Below, piece by piece: positions 8,578 to 16,989 of a DNA stretch of 31,719 bases. The stretch spans positions 1-31,719 of the forward strand of contig CAZJRM010000033.1 in assembly GCA_964547975.1 (NCBI GenBank), in the 5' to 3' direction. Within the stretch, counting starts at the first letter, position 1; each line of letters begins with the position of its first letter. A program made the translations under genes and the position numbers. A model generated the notes under the pieces. It saw nothing but the letters and a program-made list of their open reading frames with translations. It searched no databases and had not been told where the DNA came from. This DNA is from CAYJPV01 sp964547975. Lineage in GTDB: Bacteria; Acidobacteriota; Vicinamibacteria; Vicinamibacterales; JAKQTR01.

Positions 8578-8583
8578 ACGATA
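8578..8583 (-). promoter_or_regulatory. Possible -10 box (TATCGT) for the M14 peptidase gene
   Basis: TATCGT on the minus strand lies 47 bases before the ATG, leaving a leader with the GGAGG ribosome site. No convincing -35 is seen. Weak, based on position and composition only. Confidence 0.25.
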
Positions 8584-8675
8584 GCGCGTTTGCCGCCGGC
8601 AGTCCAACGCCATCCGCCGCGGGTGTTCAAGGCGTGGCCCCCGGGCGTCGGCGCGCCTGCCACCACGTTGTGCGC

Positions 8676-8681
8676 TATAAT
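8676..8681 (+). promoter_or_regulatory. -10 box TATAAT of the cytochrome c operon
   Basis: A perfect TATAAT lies in the 192-base divergent spacer. It would give a leader of about 35 bases containing GGAGG (8713-8717) before the ATG at 8723. No good -35 at the usual spacing. Confidence 0.5.
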
Positions 8682-8722
8682 CGCCGCTCGTTCCACACCA
8701 CCACGCCACCTCGGAGGACAGC

Positions 8723-10015
8723 ATGCCCCCAGCTGCGTTCCACCGCGGTCTTGCTGCGTTGTGCCTCGTCGGCACGGCTGCGGCAGCCACGGCGCTCGCC
8801 CAGGTCTCACGCGGGTCCGGCCCCGACGGCAGGGCCCTCTACGAATCACGCTGCGCGCACTGCCACGGTTCGTCCGGCGCCGGGGACGGCCCCGCCGCTG
8901 CGCTCCTGCTCGTCGCCCCGCGCGACTTCACGAAAGGGGTCTTCAAGCTGCGCTCGACCGCGTCGGGCAGCATCCCGACAGACGACGACCTGATGCGGGT
9001 CGTCGCCGACGGCATCCCGGGCACCGCGATGACCGGATGGAAGGACCTCCTGCAAGACGACGACCGACGCGCGATCGTCACGCACCTCAAGTCCCTGGCC
9101 CCGCGTTTCGCGACCGACGTGCCGCAACCCGTCACGCTCGGACCGGAGCCTCCCGCCACGCCAGCGGCCATCGACGCCGGCCGCGCCGTCTACGACGCCC
9201 AGGGATGCGCCGCCTGCCACGGCGAGGCGGGCCGCGACGCGACGGCGGCCACCCGGGAGTTCGAGGATGCGTGGGGCCAGCCGCTCTTCCCTGCGCATCT
9301 GACCGAGCCGTGGACGTTCCGCGGCGGGGCCTCGGCCCGCGACCTCGCGCTGCACCTCAAGGCCGGCTTCGACGGCACGCCCATGCCGCCGCTGGCCGGC
9401 GCCGCCACCGACGCGGAGATCTGGAATCTCGCGCACTACGTCCGGTCGCTCGCGCGCAAGCCCACGTGGGAGATGAACGCCGACGAACTCAAGGCCCACT
9501 ACGCCGGGCTCGACGCCGAACGTGCGTCGCGCCCGCTCGAACGCGGCCGCGAACTGGCGCAGGTCTGCGCCCACTGTCACTCCCCCGTCGATACCTCCGG
9601 CCGCATCCTCCCGGGGATGAAGTTCGCCGGCGGCAAGCGGTTCCAGATCTCGGTCTGGGACACGGTCGTGACGATGAACCTCACGTCCGACGCGGACACG
9701 GGGCTCGGGCGCTACACGGACGAGGAGGTCGTGCGCGCCGTGACGCACGGCATCCGCAAGGATGGCAGCCGGATGCTGCCCTTCCCGATGGGCTGGACCG
9801 CGTGGGCGCACTGGACGGACGCCGACCGCCAGGCGCTCGTGGCGTACCTGCGGGCCATTCCTCCGGTCCGCAACACGATTCCGCCTCGGGTCACGCCGGG
9901 CTTCTTCACGTACCTCGCCGACAAGTTCCGCATGCTCATCCGCGGGGTGGACAAGCCGATGCTGATCTACGCCGGCAACGCCGGCAACGGCCCAACGGCC
10001 GTCGCGTCACGGTAG
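8723..10015 (+). CDS. Periplasmic tri-haem cytochrome c
   Basis: A 430-residue protein with three CxxCH motifs: CAHCH (C44-H48), CAACH (C162-H166) and CAHCH (C282-H286). Each sits in its own cytochrome-c-like domain. A signal peptide occupies about residues 1-27 (ALCLVGTAAAATALAQ), so it is periplasmic. The third domain has a long insert ending in the motif IPPVRNTIPPR, which closely matches the C-terminus of the next gene product. This shows that the two share a duplicated domain. GGAGG five bases before the ATG supports the start. It is followed after 11 bases by a membrane-anchored mono-haem cytochrome, suggesting an electron-transfer pair. No oxidase, dehydrogenase or copper protein partner lies beside them, so the donor and acceptor are unknown. 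Confidence 0.92.
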   Translation: MPPAAFHRGLAALCLVGTAAAATALAQVSRGSGPDGRALYESRCAHCHGSSGAGDGPAAALLLVAPRDFTKGVFKLRSTASGSIPTDDDLMRVVADGIPGTAMTGWKDLLQDDDRRAIVTHLKSLAPRFATDVPQPVTLGPEPPATPAAIDAGRAVYDAQGCAACHGEAGRDATAATREFEDAWGQPLFPAHLTEPWTFRGGASARDLALHLKAGFDGTPMPPLAGAATDAEIWNLAHYVRSLARKPTWEMNADELKAHYAGLDAERASRPLERGRELAQVCAHCHSPVDTSGRILPGMKFAGGKRFQISVWDTVVTMNLTSDADTGLGRYTDEEVVRAVTHGIRKDGSRMLPFPMGWTAWAHWTDADRQALVAYLRAIPPVRNTIPPRVTPGFFTYLADKFRMLIRGVDKPMLIYAGNAGNGPTAVASR

Positions 10016-10026
10016 CAGGAGGCCCC

Positions 10027-10638
10027 ATGTTGAAACGTCTCGCCAAGTGGACGGCTGTCGTGCTGGTCGTGGTCGCGGCCGCCGGCTTCGTCGGGTTCCT
10101 CTACGTCATCCCGCCGCTGACGAGCATGTCGGTCGAGGACCTGACCGGCATGCAGCAGGCGCTGCTTCCGTCGCTCGCGTCGATCGGCGATCCGGCCGAA
10201 CGCGCGCGGGCCGAACGCGGGCGGTACATCGTGCTCACGTCCGACTGTGCGGGTTGCCATCAGCCGCCGGGGCCGGAGAACGCCGTGCCGGCGATGTACC
10301 TCGCCGGGGGTATGCGGTTCGTCACCGAGAGCCACGGCACGGCCGTCAGCCGCAATCTCACGCCAGATCGCCAGACGGGTCTCGGCGGACGGACCGACGA
10401 CGAGATCGCTCGCGCGCTGCGCGGCGGCGTGCAGCACGACGGGTGGATCATGTCCCACTCGTCGATGCCCTGGCCGCTGACGGCCAACTGGTCGGAGGAA
10501 GACCGCCGCGCGGTCATCACGTACCTCCGCCACATCCCGCCGGTGCGGCACACGATCCCGGCGCGGACGGCCGATACGCCGGCGGACCCCGCCGTCGCCG
10601 AGGCGGCGTACGGCGGCCACGACGCCGGCCGGAAGTAG
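10027..10638 (+). CDS. Membrane-anchored mono-haem cytochrome c
   Basis: A 203-residue protein with an N-terminal membrane anchor (about residues 9-31) and one haem site CAGCH in DCAGCHQPPG. The region after the haem, with RNLTPDRQTGLGGRTDDEI and IPPVRHTIPAR, matches the third domain of the preceding cytochrome, so the two are paralogous in that domain. AGGAGG (10017-10022) four bases before the ATG fixes the start. It is very likely co-transcribed with the tri-haem gene. A role as a membrane tether receiving electrons from the tri-haem protein or passing them on is inferred. It converges with the permease gene, with three bases between stops. Confidence 0.9.
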   Translation: MLKRLAKWTAVVLVVVAAAGFVGFLYVIPPLTSMSVEDLTGMQQALLPSLASIGDPAERARAERGRYIVLTSDCAGCHQPPGPENAVPAMYLAGGMRFVTESHGTAVSRNLTPDRQTGLGGRTDDEIARALRGGVQHDGWIMSHSSMPWPLTANWSEEDRRAVITYLRHIPPVRHTIPARTADTPADPAVAEAAYGGHDAGRK

Positions 10639-10641
10639 AGG

Positions 10642-12027
10642 TTACAGGGCGCCCGTCGCCTTCCAGAAGCCGACGGCGATCCACAGGCCCGCGATCGACA
10701 CGAGGGCGTACACCGTTCCGAGCCGGACCCGGTCGGCATCGGTGTACGCCTTCTTCTTCGTGATGCCCTCGGTCATGACGATCCAGATGTTCTGGTAGTT
10801 GAACCAGAACACGTGGAGGGGCAGGAAGATCATGCCCGTCAGCACGACGGGCGTCACGCCCCAGGTCGGAGCCACGCCAACCAGCGCCAGGAAGAACGCG
10901 GCAATGCTGATGAAGCCCACGGGGTCGACAAATCGCATCGCCATCACGGCAACGGCCAGCACCGTCACGAGCAGCAGCGGCTGTCCCGCCGCCGGCGCGA
11001 TGGCGGGAACGATGAAGCTGGCCATCCACCCGCTGATCTTGTAGGTCGTGATGACGGTGCTCACGCAGAGAATGCCCCCGACGAACAGGGCCAGGTGCCA
11101 CGGGATCCCGGTCCCAATCTCCGGCGCGCTCAGCACGCCGCCGGCAAACAGGGCCGTCAGGGCCAGCATGCCAATCGCTTCCGGCGGCACGCGGTGCCAC
11201 GGCTGTGTCGCCCAGGCGGCAATCGACAGCGCCACGACGATGGCCGTGACACGTTCGGCCGACTTCATCGGACCAAGGGCCGCGAGTTCGGCGCTGACGA
11301 TCGTGCGTGTCACGCCGAGGTCACCTTCGGGCCGCAGGGCGATCAGGTTGCCGACCAGCACGAGCACGCACCAGATCACCGTCGGCACGAACATCACTCG
11401 CGCGTATTCCATCCAGCTCAGCGGGATCTGCTGATTCGCGAAGAGCCCCGACACGAACGGCCCCCACAACGCGCCGGTCAGCAGCGCGCACCCCGGCAGG
11501 ACTGCCATCTCGAAGATGCTGAGCACGAGCAGCGCGGAGCCTCGCCCCGGCAGGGGCAATCCGAGCGCCTGCACGAGGGCCCAGCCGATCGGCATGACGA
11601 TGGCGGTCCGCACGGTCATCGACGGGATTCCCAGCGCGAGCACGAAGCCGATGCAGAGGAACGCGAAGAGGATCCCCGGATACGTGGGCGGGAACACCAG
11701 CAGGATCCGATACGCGATCCGGCGCGCGAGGCCGGTCTTGTCCATGGCGTAGCCGAAGAACAGGACCGAGACGAGGATCCAGAACGCCGAGGCGGCGAAT
11801 CCCGCCAGGGCCACCGAGCCGGGCACGCCCGCCGCCAGCAGCAGGCCGAGCACGAGCATGGCGGTAATGCCCGCGTTGAGGACGTCGGTCGCCCAGAACA
11901 CCACGCCAAACGCGATGATGGCCAGCGCCCGCTGGCCCAGGGGGTCGAGGGTCCCGATCCCCGGCCAGAACCACGCCAGCGCCAGCACGGCCGGCCCGCC
12001 CAGGATCCCGATCGTCCGTCGTGTCAT
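10642..12027 (-). CDS. SLC13/DASS-type anion permease
   Basis: A 461-residue inner-membrane transporter made almost entirely of hydrophobic helices. The layout fits the SLC13/DASS (sodium:dicarboxylate or sulfate symporter) family: an N-terminal half with MDKTGLARRIAYRI and a re-entrant-loop-like stretch GIPSMTVRTAIVMP, then a repeated C-terminal half ending in FNYQNIWIVM. The substrate (dicarboxylate, sulfate or another anion) cannot be read from sequence. The ATG at 12027 was chosen because GGAGG (12035-12039) lies seven bases upstream and because residues upstream are charged shadow sequence. Divergent from the GT2 gene. Confidence 0.8.
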   Translation of the reverse strand: MTRRTIGILGGPAVLALAWFWPGIGTLDPLGQRALAIIAFGVVFWATDVLNAGITAMLVLGLLLAAGVPGSVALAGFAASAFWILVSVLFFGYAMDKTGLARRIAYRILLVFPPTYPGILFAFLCIGFVLALGIPSMTVRTAIVMPIGWALVQALGLPLPGRGSALLVLSIFEMAVLPGCALLTGALWGPFVSGLFANQQIPLSWMEYARVMFVPTVIWCVLVLVGNLIALRPEGDLGVTRTIVSAELAALGPMKSAERVTAIVVALSIAAWATQPWHRVPPEAIGMLALTALFAGGVLSAPEIGTGIPWHLALFVGGILCVSTVITTYKISGWMASFIVPAIAPAAGQPLLLVTVLAVAVMAMRFVDPVGFISIAAFFLALVGVAPTWGVTPVVLTGMIFLPLHVFWFNYQNIWIVMTEGITKKKAYTDADRVRLGTVYALVSIAGLWIAVGFWKATGAL

Positions 12028-12054
12028 GCCCGTGCCTCCGTCGTTGAGGGCCCC

Positions 12055-12060
12055 ACCATA
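12055..12060 (-). promoter_or_regulatory. Possible -10 box (TATGGT) of the SLC13-type gene
   Basis: TATGGT on the minus strand, 27 bases before the ATG, leaves a short leader with the GGAGG ribosome site. No clear -35. Tentative. Confidence 0.3.
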
Positions 12061-12112
12061 CCAGAAGTGCCGCACGCCCGGGCGGGCAGATTCGGCCGGG
12101 CGGCTCCCGTGC

Positions 12113-12118
12113 GACAAT
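12113..12118 (+). promoter_or_regulatory. Weak -10-like box GACAAT of the GT2 gene
   Basis: GACAAT ends eight bases before the ATG at 12127 and no Shine-Dalgarno sequence is seen. Position suits a leaderless start, but the hexamer lacks the initial T of TAnnnT, so it is less sure than the other sites. Confidence 0.3.
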
Positions 12119-12126
12119 AGGCGGGT

Positions 12127-12849
12127 ATGTCTTCGCTCCTGTCGATCATCGTGCCGGTCTACAACGAAGCCCGGACGGTCAGCGCCGTCGTCAATCGCCT
12201 GCTGACCGTCGACCTTCCGGCCGAGCGGGAGATCGTCGTCGTGAACGACGGGTCGTCCGACGGCACGCGCGAGGCGCTGGATGCCCTGCCTCCGGATCCC
12301 CGCGTGCGGATCGTGCACGTATCACCGAACGCGGGCAAGGGCGCGGCCATCCGGCGCGGGCTGGCCGAAAGCCGCGGCGACATCATCGCGATCCAGGACG
12401 CCGATCTCGAAGTCGATCCGGTCCAGCTCGCGGCGCTCGTCGCGCCCATCCTCGCGGGCGAAGCCTCGGTGGTGTACGGCTCGCGATTTCTGACGGGACG
12501 GGTCGAGGCCCCGTTCATGAGCCTGATGGGCAACCGGTTCCTGACGGCCGCGACCAACCTGCTTTACGGCTCGCGCATCACCGACATGGAGACCTGCTAC
12601 AAGATCATGCGGACCGACGTCGCGCGTTCGCTGGATCTGCGATCGAACCGGTTCGACATCGAACCGGAGATCACGGCCAAGGTCCTCCTCGGCGGGCACC
12701 GGATCCACGAACTGCCCATCGTGTTCAAACCGCGCGGCAAGGCCGAAGGCAAGAAGATCAAGTGGCGCGACGGCGTCCACGCGTTGCGCGTGCTGGCCGC
12801 CTACCGGTTCGCCCGGCCCAGGACAGGCGCGTCAGGCCCACGGCCGTGA
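12127..12849 (+). CDS. GT2 family glycosyltransferase (polyprenyl-phosphate sugar synthase-like)
   Basis: A 240-residue cytoplasmic GT-A fold transferase of family 2, similar to dolichol-phosphate mannose synthases without membrane helices. Visible parts are IIVPVYNE (7-14), VVNDGSSDGT (38-47) for nucleotide-sugar binding, the metal-binding DAD at 91-93, and ITDMETCYKIM, typical of the DPM1-like branch. It would load a sugar onto a polyprenyl phosphate. The stop overlaps the start of the next gene as GTGA (12846-12849), so translation of a GT-C-like membrane protein is coupled to it. This pairing fits a lipid-linked sugar donor made by one enzyme and used by the other. Confidence 0.9.
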   Translation: MSSLLSIIVPVYNEARTVSAVVNRLLTVDLPAEREIVVVNDGSSDGTREALDALPPDPRVRIVHVSPNAGKGAAIRRGLAESRGDIIAIQDADLEVDPVQLAALVAPILAGEASVVYGSRFLTGRVEAPFMSLMGNRFLTAATNLLYGSRITDMETCYKIMRTDVARSLDLRSNRFDIEPEITAKVLLGGHRIHELPIVFKPRGKAEGKKIKWRDGVHALRVLAAYRFARPRTGASGPRP

Positions 12850-14374
12850 CCCGGTGGCTGGCGATGGCGCTGGCCGCCTCGGCGTGCGCCGCAGGCGTCT
12901 GGTGGGGTACCAACGCCATCGGCGGTTCGGATTCCCATTGTTACGTGGGCCAGGCCCGGATGTTCCTCGGGGGGCGTGCGTCGCTCCCTCCCCCGCTCGC
13001 GTTCCCGGTGTCGTGGCCATCGGCCGCCGCCACGTTCGTTCCGTCCGGGTTCGTCGCCAAGGACGCCGCCGGCAACGGCGTGCCCTTGTGCCCCGCTGGT
13101 CTACCTTTGTTCATGGTCGGCGCCATCGCCGTCGGCGGCCCGGGCGCCTGGTTCTGGGTCGTCCCGGTCTTCGGTGGCCTGGCGGTCTGGAGCACCTACC
13201 GCCTCGGCGTCCACGTGGCGGGAACGGCCGTGGGACTGGCCGCCGCGGGGATGACGCTCTGCAGTCCTACGTTTCTCTACCAGCTGTTCCAACCCATGAG
13301 CGACGTGCCGGCGGCTGCCCTGTGGGCGGCGGCCCTGGCGGCCGCTTCCACCGGCCTGTCGTCCGGACGCCCGGCCGCCCTGGCGCCGATCGCGGCGGGC
13401 GGGTTGACCGGGCTCGCCGTGCTGGTGCGACCGAATCTCGCGCCGCTCGCCGCCATCCCGTTCGCCCTCACCTGGTGGACGGCCCGGAGCCGCGGACGCG
13501 CCGGGGTCGCGTTCGCCCTCGCGCTCGTGCCGGGTCTGGTGACCGTCGCGTGGCTGCAGCACACCGTGTATGGCGCCGCGTGGCGTTCGGGCTATGGCGA
13601 CCTCGGGCAGTTGTTCAGCGTCGTCAACGTGCCCGGCAATCTCACACGTTACCTGGCGTGGATGCACGACACGCACACGCCCATCCTCCTCGCGGCGCTG
13701 GCGGCGCCGCTGCTCGGCCCGGCCCGACGCGTGTCGTTCGCGCTGGTGGCGTTTGCCGTCGGGACGCTGGCCGCCTACCTTCCTTACGTCGCGTTCGAGA
13801 GCTGGTCGTACACGCGGTTCCTGCTGCCAGCCGTGCCGGTGCTGGCGGTGCTGCTCGCCGGTGTGGCACAAGCCGCCGGACGTCGCCTGCCGGCCCGGGC
13901 CGCGGCGGCCGCCACGGTGGCCGTCGCCCTCGTCGTGTCGTGGGTGTGGCTGGATCGCGCGCGGTCGTGGTCCGTCTTCGAGGTCAAACGAATCGAGCGC
14001 AAGTATCCCGAACTCGGCCGCTACGCCGCGACACGGCTTCCGGCCAACGCCGTCGTGCTCGGTGCTCAATCCACGGGGGCCGTCCGTTACTACGCGGGCA
14101 AGCCCACCTTGTCGTGGGACGCCATCGCGCCCGAGTGGCTGGACCGGGTCGGGGCCGAACTCGAGGCGCACGGACTCGAACCCTACCTCGTCGTCGAGTC
14201 GTTCGAGACGGACGTGTTCCGCTCGCGCTTCGGCGGGGCAACGAACCTCGGAGAACTCGACTGGCCGCCGCGCGCCACGTTCGGCCGGCGATCGCGCTCT
14301 ACCATCTCGGCGATCGCGAGCGGTACCTGCGGGGCGAGTCGTGGCACACGGATCGGATCAGCTGGAAGGACTGA
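12846..14374 (+). CDS. GT-C-like multi-spanning membrane protein, likely one-base frameshift near 14290
   Basis: A polytopic membrane protein, about 509 residues if the frame is repaired, with many hydrophobic segments from residue 5 to about 370 and a soluble C-terminal part. Early GGSDSHCYVGQAR and later QPMSDVPAA resemble GT-C/ArnT-like glycosyltransferases that use polyprenyl-linked sugars. The GTG start overlaps the stop of the GT2 gene. The frame from 12846 stays open to 14528 but turns into arginine/serine-rich sequence after TFGRR. The next frame instead gives IALYHLGDRERYLRG and ends SWKD at a TGA (14372-14374). Adding one base between about 14288 and 14291 restores a continuous FGRRIALYHLGD. 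This is either a sequencing or assembly error or a real recent mutation that would replace the last 28 residues with about 79 of repeat-derived sequence. Confidence 0.8.
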
Positions 14375-14380
14375 CGGGGC

Positions 14381-14509
14381 GGCTCGCGGCTCGCGGCTCT
14401 CGGCTTCGGGCTTCGGGCCAGGCGCCGCTGTCACGCCACCTTCATTGCACGCAGGGCTGAAGCCCTGCGCCACGCCAGCCACGCTGCCCATGTCCCACGG
14501 CCCACGGCC
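14381..14509 (-). repeat. Composite repeat element, copy 2 (inverted)
   Basis: This copy fills the spacer between the converging GT-C-like and DUF5916 genes. On the minus strand it reads class A heptamers (14509-14486: GTGGGCC, GTGGGAC and CATGGGC forms), GTGGCTGGCGTGGCGC, a palindrome at 14468-14451, AATGAA and GGCGTGAC. Class B heptamers follow on the plus strand as GGCTCGC, GGCTCGC, GGCTCTC, GGCTTCG, GGCTTCG (14381-14415). Part order and linker words match copy 1 at 4170-4579. The class A end abuts the DUF5916 stop at 14510-14512, and the class B end begins seven bases after the GT-C stop. Confidence 0.8.
14451..14468. repeat. REP-like palindrome in composite repeat copy 2
   Basis: GCAGGGCT, a GA centre and AGCCCTGC form an 8-base perfect stem between two converging genes, where it could end transcription from both sides. 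The hairpin and its flanks are close to palindrome 2 of copy 1. Confidence 0.75.
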
Positions 14510-16858
14510 CTACATCCGGAACAGGTAGCTGAGTTTCAGGAAGAAGCCGTCGCGGGTACGGGTCATGCCACGAAAACGCAGCGCGTCCCGCTCGGACAAC
14601 GTGCTGCCATACCCCGCGAAGACGACCGTGCCAGGCACGGGCTGGTACGAGAACAACCAGTCGGCCCGGAACCCGTTGGTTCGGTATCCCAGCGCACGTT
14701 CGTAAGTATCGGATGCGCGGTCGTACGTGTAGATCGGCAGGTTCGTTCTGGAATCGTCGCGAAGGTCGTCCTGGCGGTACGCATCGTATTCGCCGACGAA
14801 CCGGAAGAACACGGCGCGCGACAACTGGTACTCGACCTTGAGCCGGGGGATCTTCCGCTGCCCCACGATGGTGCCGTCGGTCCGGCGTTTGTACTGCTGG
14901 AGCTGGAAGCCGCCGTTGACCCTGAGTTGCTCGGTCGGACGCCAGTCCAGGCTGTACTGGGCGAAGACGATGTTCGCCGGTGACCATTCGAAGAAGTTCT
15001 CGTCCTTGCCCCACAGGTAGAACGCGTCGGCCGAGAACCGTTTCCACTGCGGCGTGCCCACCGTGATCTGCCAGTCGAGGTTATGCAGACGCGGGGTCCC
15101 GACGTACGGCGTGAACACCAGGGAGCCGTCGGGCTGTCCGTGGCCAAGCCGGTAATCTTCGAACAACGTCTCGTCGTACCCGAACGACTCGATCATCACC
15201 GTCGCACCGACGTCCCAGCCGCCACGAAGCGTCGCGGTTCCCGAGAGGTGCATGCGCTTGTCCTGCGCCTCGCGGCCGCCGACGAAGTCGTCGTAGCGCC
15301 AGTACCCGTCCACCATGACGTTGGCCGTGGCGCGCTCCCACCACCCGCCCTTCGCCCCGTACGCGGCGAGGCGGTGGTCGGCGGAGGCCCGCGCCACGCC
15401 CACGCGCGACAGGAACCCCGCCGCCGCCCGGAAGTCGTCGTCAATGGCGTTCACCTGGTAGCGGAACCCGAATCGCCGCCCGTTGCGGCTGACGTTCGCC
15501 ATCCAGAGCGGCGCGGTCACGGTGTCACCGGAGGCGTGAGTCCGGCCAATCGCGGCCTGGGCCTGAACGGTGTAGATACTCCCGAGCACCAGCCGCGTAT
15601 CGACCGCCGCGACGCGGTTCGATCGGTCGCCGTCGACCTTGTCGGTGTAGACGAACGCCACCTTGGACTGACCGCCGAGATCCCGCTGGATCCGCGCGAG
15701 GTTGTAGACCGGATGGTCTTCACCCGTCGCCGATACGTCGGCGTCGTCCACAGCCGACAGGACGGCGACGGACGTCCCGCCGATCTTCCCGTTCAGCTTG
15801 GCCGCGAACAGCGGCGCGACGATGCGGCGGGTGTAGATGAGCTGGTTGGGCGTGCTGAACTGTTCGATGCCGTCCAGGAAGAACGGGCGTTTCTCCGCGT
15901 AGTACAACGCCTGCCTCGGATCGAAGACGAACTGGCTCGCGTCCGCTTCGACCTCGGCGAAGTCGGGGTTCACGGTGCCGTTGAGCGTCAGGTTGGGCGT
16001 GATGCCCCAGCGGAGGTTGCCGCCGAACTCGGCGACGGGACTGCCGTATCGCCACGATGGGTCGCCGGGTTCGCCTTCGATGCGGCCCGTCGCAATCGGA
16101 TTCAGGTCGAGCACGAGACCCCGGCGCAGGCCCGTGAGCCCGACGAGCGTGCCGGACTGGGCGAGGAACGAACTTGCCGCCCGCCGCGTCGGCGTCCACG
16201 TGTCTTCGGCACCGGAGGCCTTGCGCACGCGCACGACCTGCAGCCCCCAGTCCTGCGTGGACGATGAGGGCGACCGGATGCTCTTGAACGGGATGCGCAC
16301 CTCGATGTCGTAGCCGTACTCGGTGAGCCGGCCTTTCGACTGGAACACGAAATCCGGGCTCAAGTCCGGCGCCTCACGCCCGGTTGCCAGGCCGGTCATG
16401 GTGCTGGTCGACCGCGTGCCTTCGACGAGGGCACCGTCCATCTGGACGCCGAGCGGGTTGACGCCGAACATCAGCGCCTGGCGGCCGTCGTTGAACGGCA
16501 GCAGGTAGATCTGGATCTGGTCGTCCGTTTCGAGGCGGTCCCGGCTCGAGAGCGTGGCCCGAACGGAGCCTGGCTGGGCGTGGGCACGGATGCCGAAATA
16601 CAACGCCGTCGGGGAGTACCACACGGACACGGTCGTGTCGGCGTCGGCCTGGCGGCCGTCGGCGGGTGCGTACTGCGAGAACCCGGACAGCTGAGGCGCC
16701 TGCGCCCAGACGGGCTCGTCGAGCACACCATCGATGGCCGGCTCGGCCTCGAGACGCGGGGGCCGAACGACCACGTCATGCGCCGTCCCGCGGTGGACAA
16801 CCGGGGGATCCGCGATGATGGCGCCCAATGCCCCTGCCACGATGAGCCCTTTCAGCAT
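14510..16858 (-). CDS. DUF5916 outer-membrane protein with N-terminal CBM9-like domain
   Basis: A 782-residue protein with an N-terminal signal-like segment (residues 1-16) and then a CBM9/endoxylanase-like beta-sandwich domain (about 35-210, with DGVLDEPVWAQA). The long C-terminal DUF5916 region is rich in alternating hydrophobic and polar strands and ends in LSYLFRM. It is read here as an outer-membrane beta barrel. The family is common in Acidobacteriota and Bacteroidota; its biochemical role is not established, and carbohydrate or surface-ligand handling is only suggested by the CBM9-like part. The ATG at 16858 is supported by TAGACT exactly six bases upstream and no Shine-Dalgarno sequence, a leaderless pattern. 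It is divergent from the second chemoreceptor, with a 131-base spacer. Confidence 0.87.
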   Translation of the reverse strand: MLKGLIVAGALGAIIADPPVVHRGTAHDVVVRPPRLEAEPAIDGVLDEPVWAQAPQLSGFSQYAPADGRQADADTTVSVWYSPTALYFGIRAHAQPGSVRATLSSRDRLETDDQIQIYLLPFNDGRQALMFGVNPLGVQMDGALVEGTRSTSTMTGLATGREAPDLSPDFVFQSKGRLTEYGYDIEVRIPFKSIRSPSSSTQDWGLQVVRVRKASGAEDTWTPTRRAASSFLAQSGTLVGLTGLRRGLVLDLNPIATGRIEGEPGDPSWRYGSPVAEFGGNLRWGITPNLTLNGTVNPDFAEVEADASQFVFDPRQALYYAEKRPFFLDGIEQFSTPNQLIYTRRIVAPLFAAKLNGKIGGTSVAVLSAVDDADVSATGEDHPVYNLARIQRDLGGQSKVAFVYTDKVDGDRSNRVAAVDTRLVLGSIYTVQAQAAIGRTHASGDTVTAPLWMANVSRNGRRFGFRYQVNAIDDDFRAAAGFLSRVGVARASADHRLAAYGAKGGWWERATANVMVDGYWRYDDFVGGREAQDKRMHLSGTATLRGGWDVGATVMIESFGYDETLFEDYRLGHGQPDGSLVFTPYVGTPRLHNLDWQITVGTPQWKRFSADAFYLWGKDENFFEWSPANIVFAQYSLDWRPTEQLRVNGGFQLQQYKRRTDGTIVGQRKIPRLKVEYQLSRAVFFRFVGEYDAYRQDDLRDDSRTNLPIYTYDRASDTYERALGYRTNGFRADWLFSYQPVPGTVVFAGYGSTLSERDALRFRGMTRTRDGFFLKLSYLFRM

Positions 16859-16864
16859 GGGACC

Positions 16865-16870
16865 AGTCTA
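16865..16870 (-). promoter_or_regulatory. -10 box TAGACT of the DUF5916 gene, leaderless layout
   Basis: On the minus strand TAGACT ends six bases before the ATG at 16858. No ribosome-binding site is visible, so the transcript probably begins at the start codon. No clear -35. Confidence 0.6.
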
Positions 16871-16989
16871 CCGGACCGCACGCCGCCCTGCCGCACTCAA
16901 GATCCCGGGATCGCGTGCCGATTCCCGCAGTGCGGGTCGGGTACCCGCCGCGCGGCCTGCCGCCGTGCGAGTTCCGCCGTCATCCGCCC

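Noticed and set aside
5756..8584. Plus-strand open frame of about 940 codons
   Set aside because: It is antisense to the M14 peptidase, which has a signal peptide, zinc ligands and a ribosome site.
12854..14374. Separate gene in the second frame over the GT-C-like region
   Set aside because: Only its last 28 or so codons look real. The rest is Arg-rich shadow, so a frameshift in one gene explains it better.
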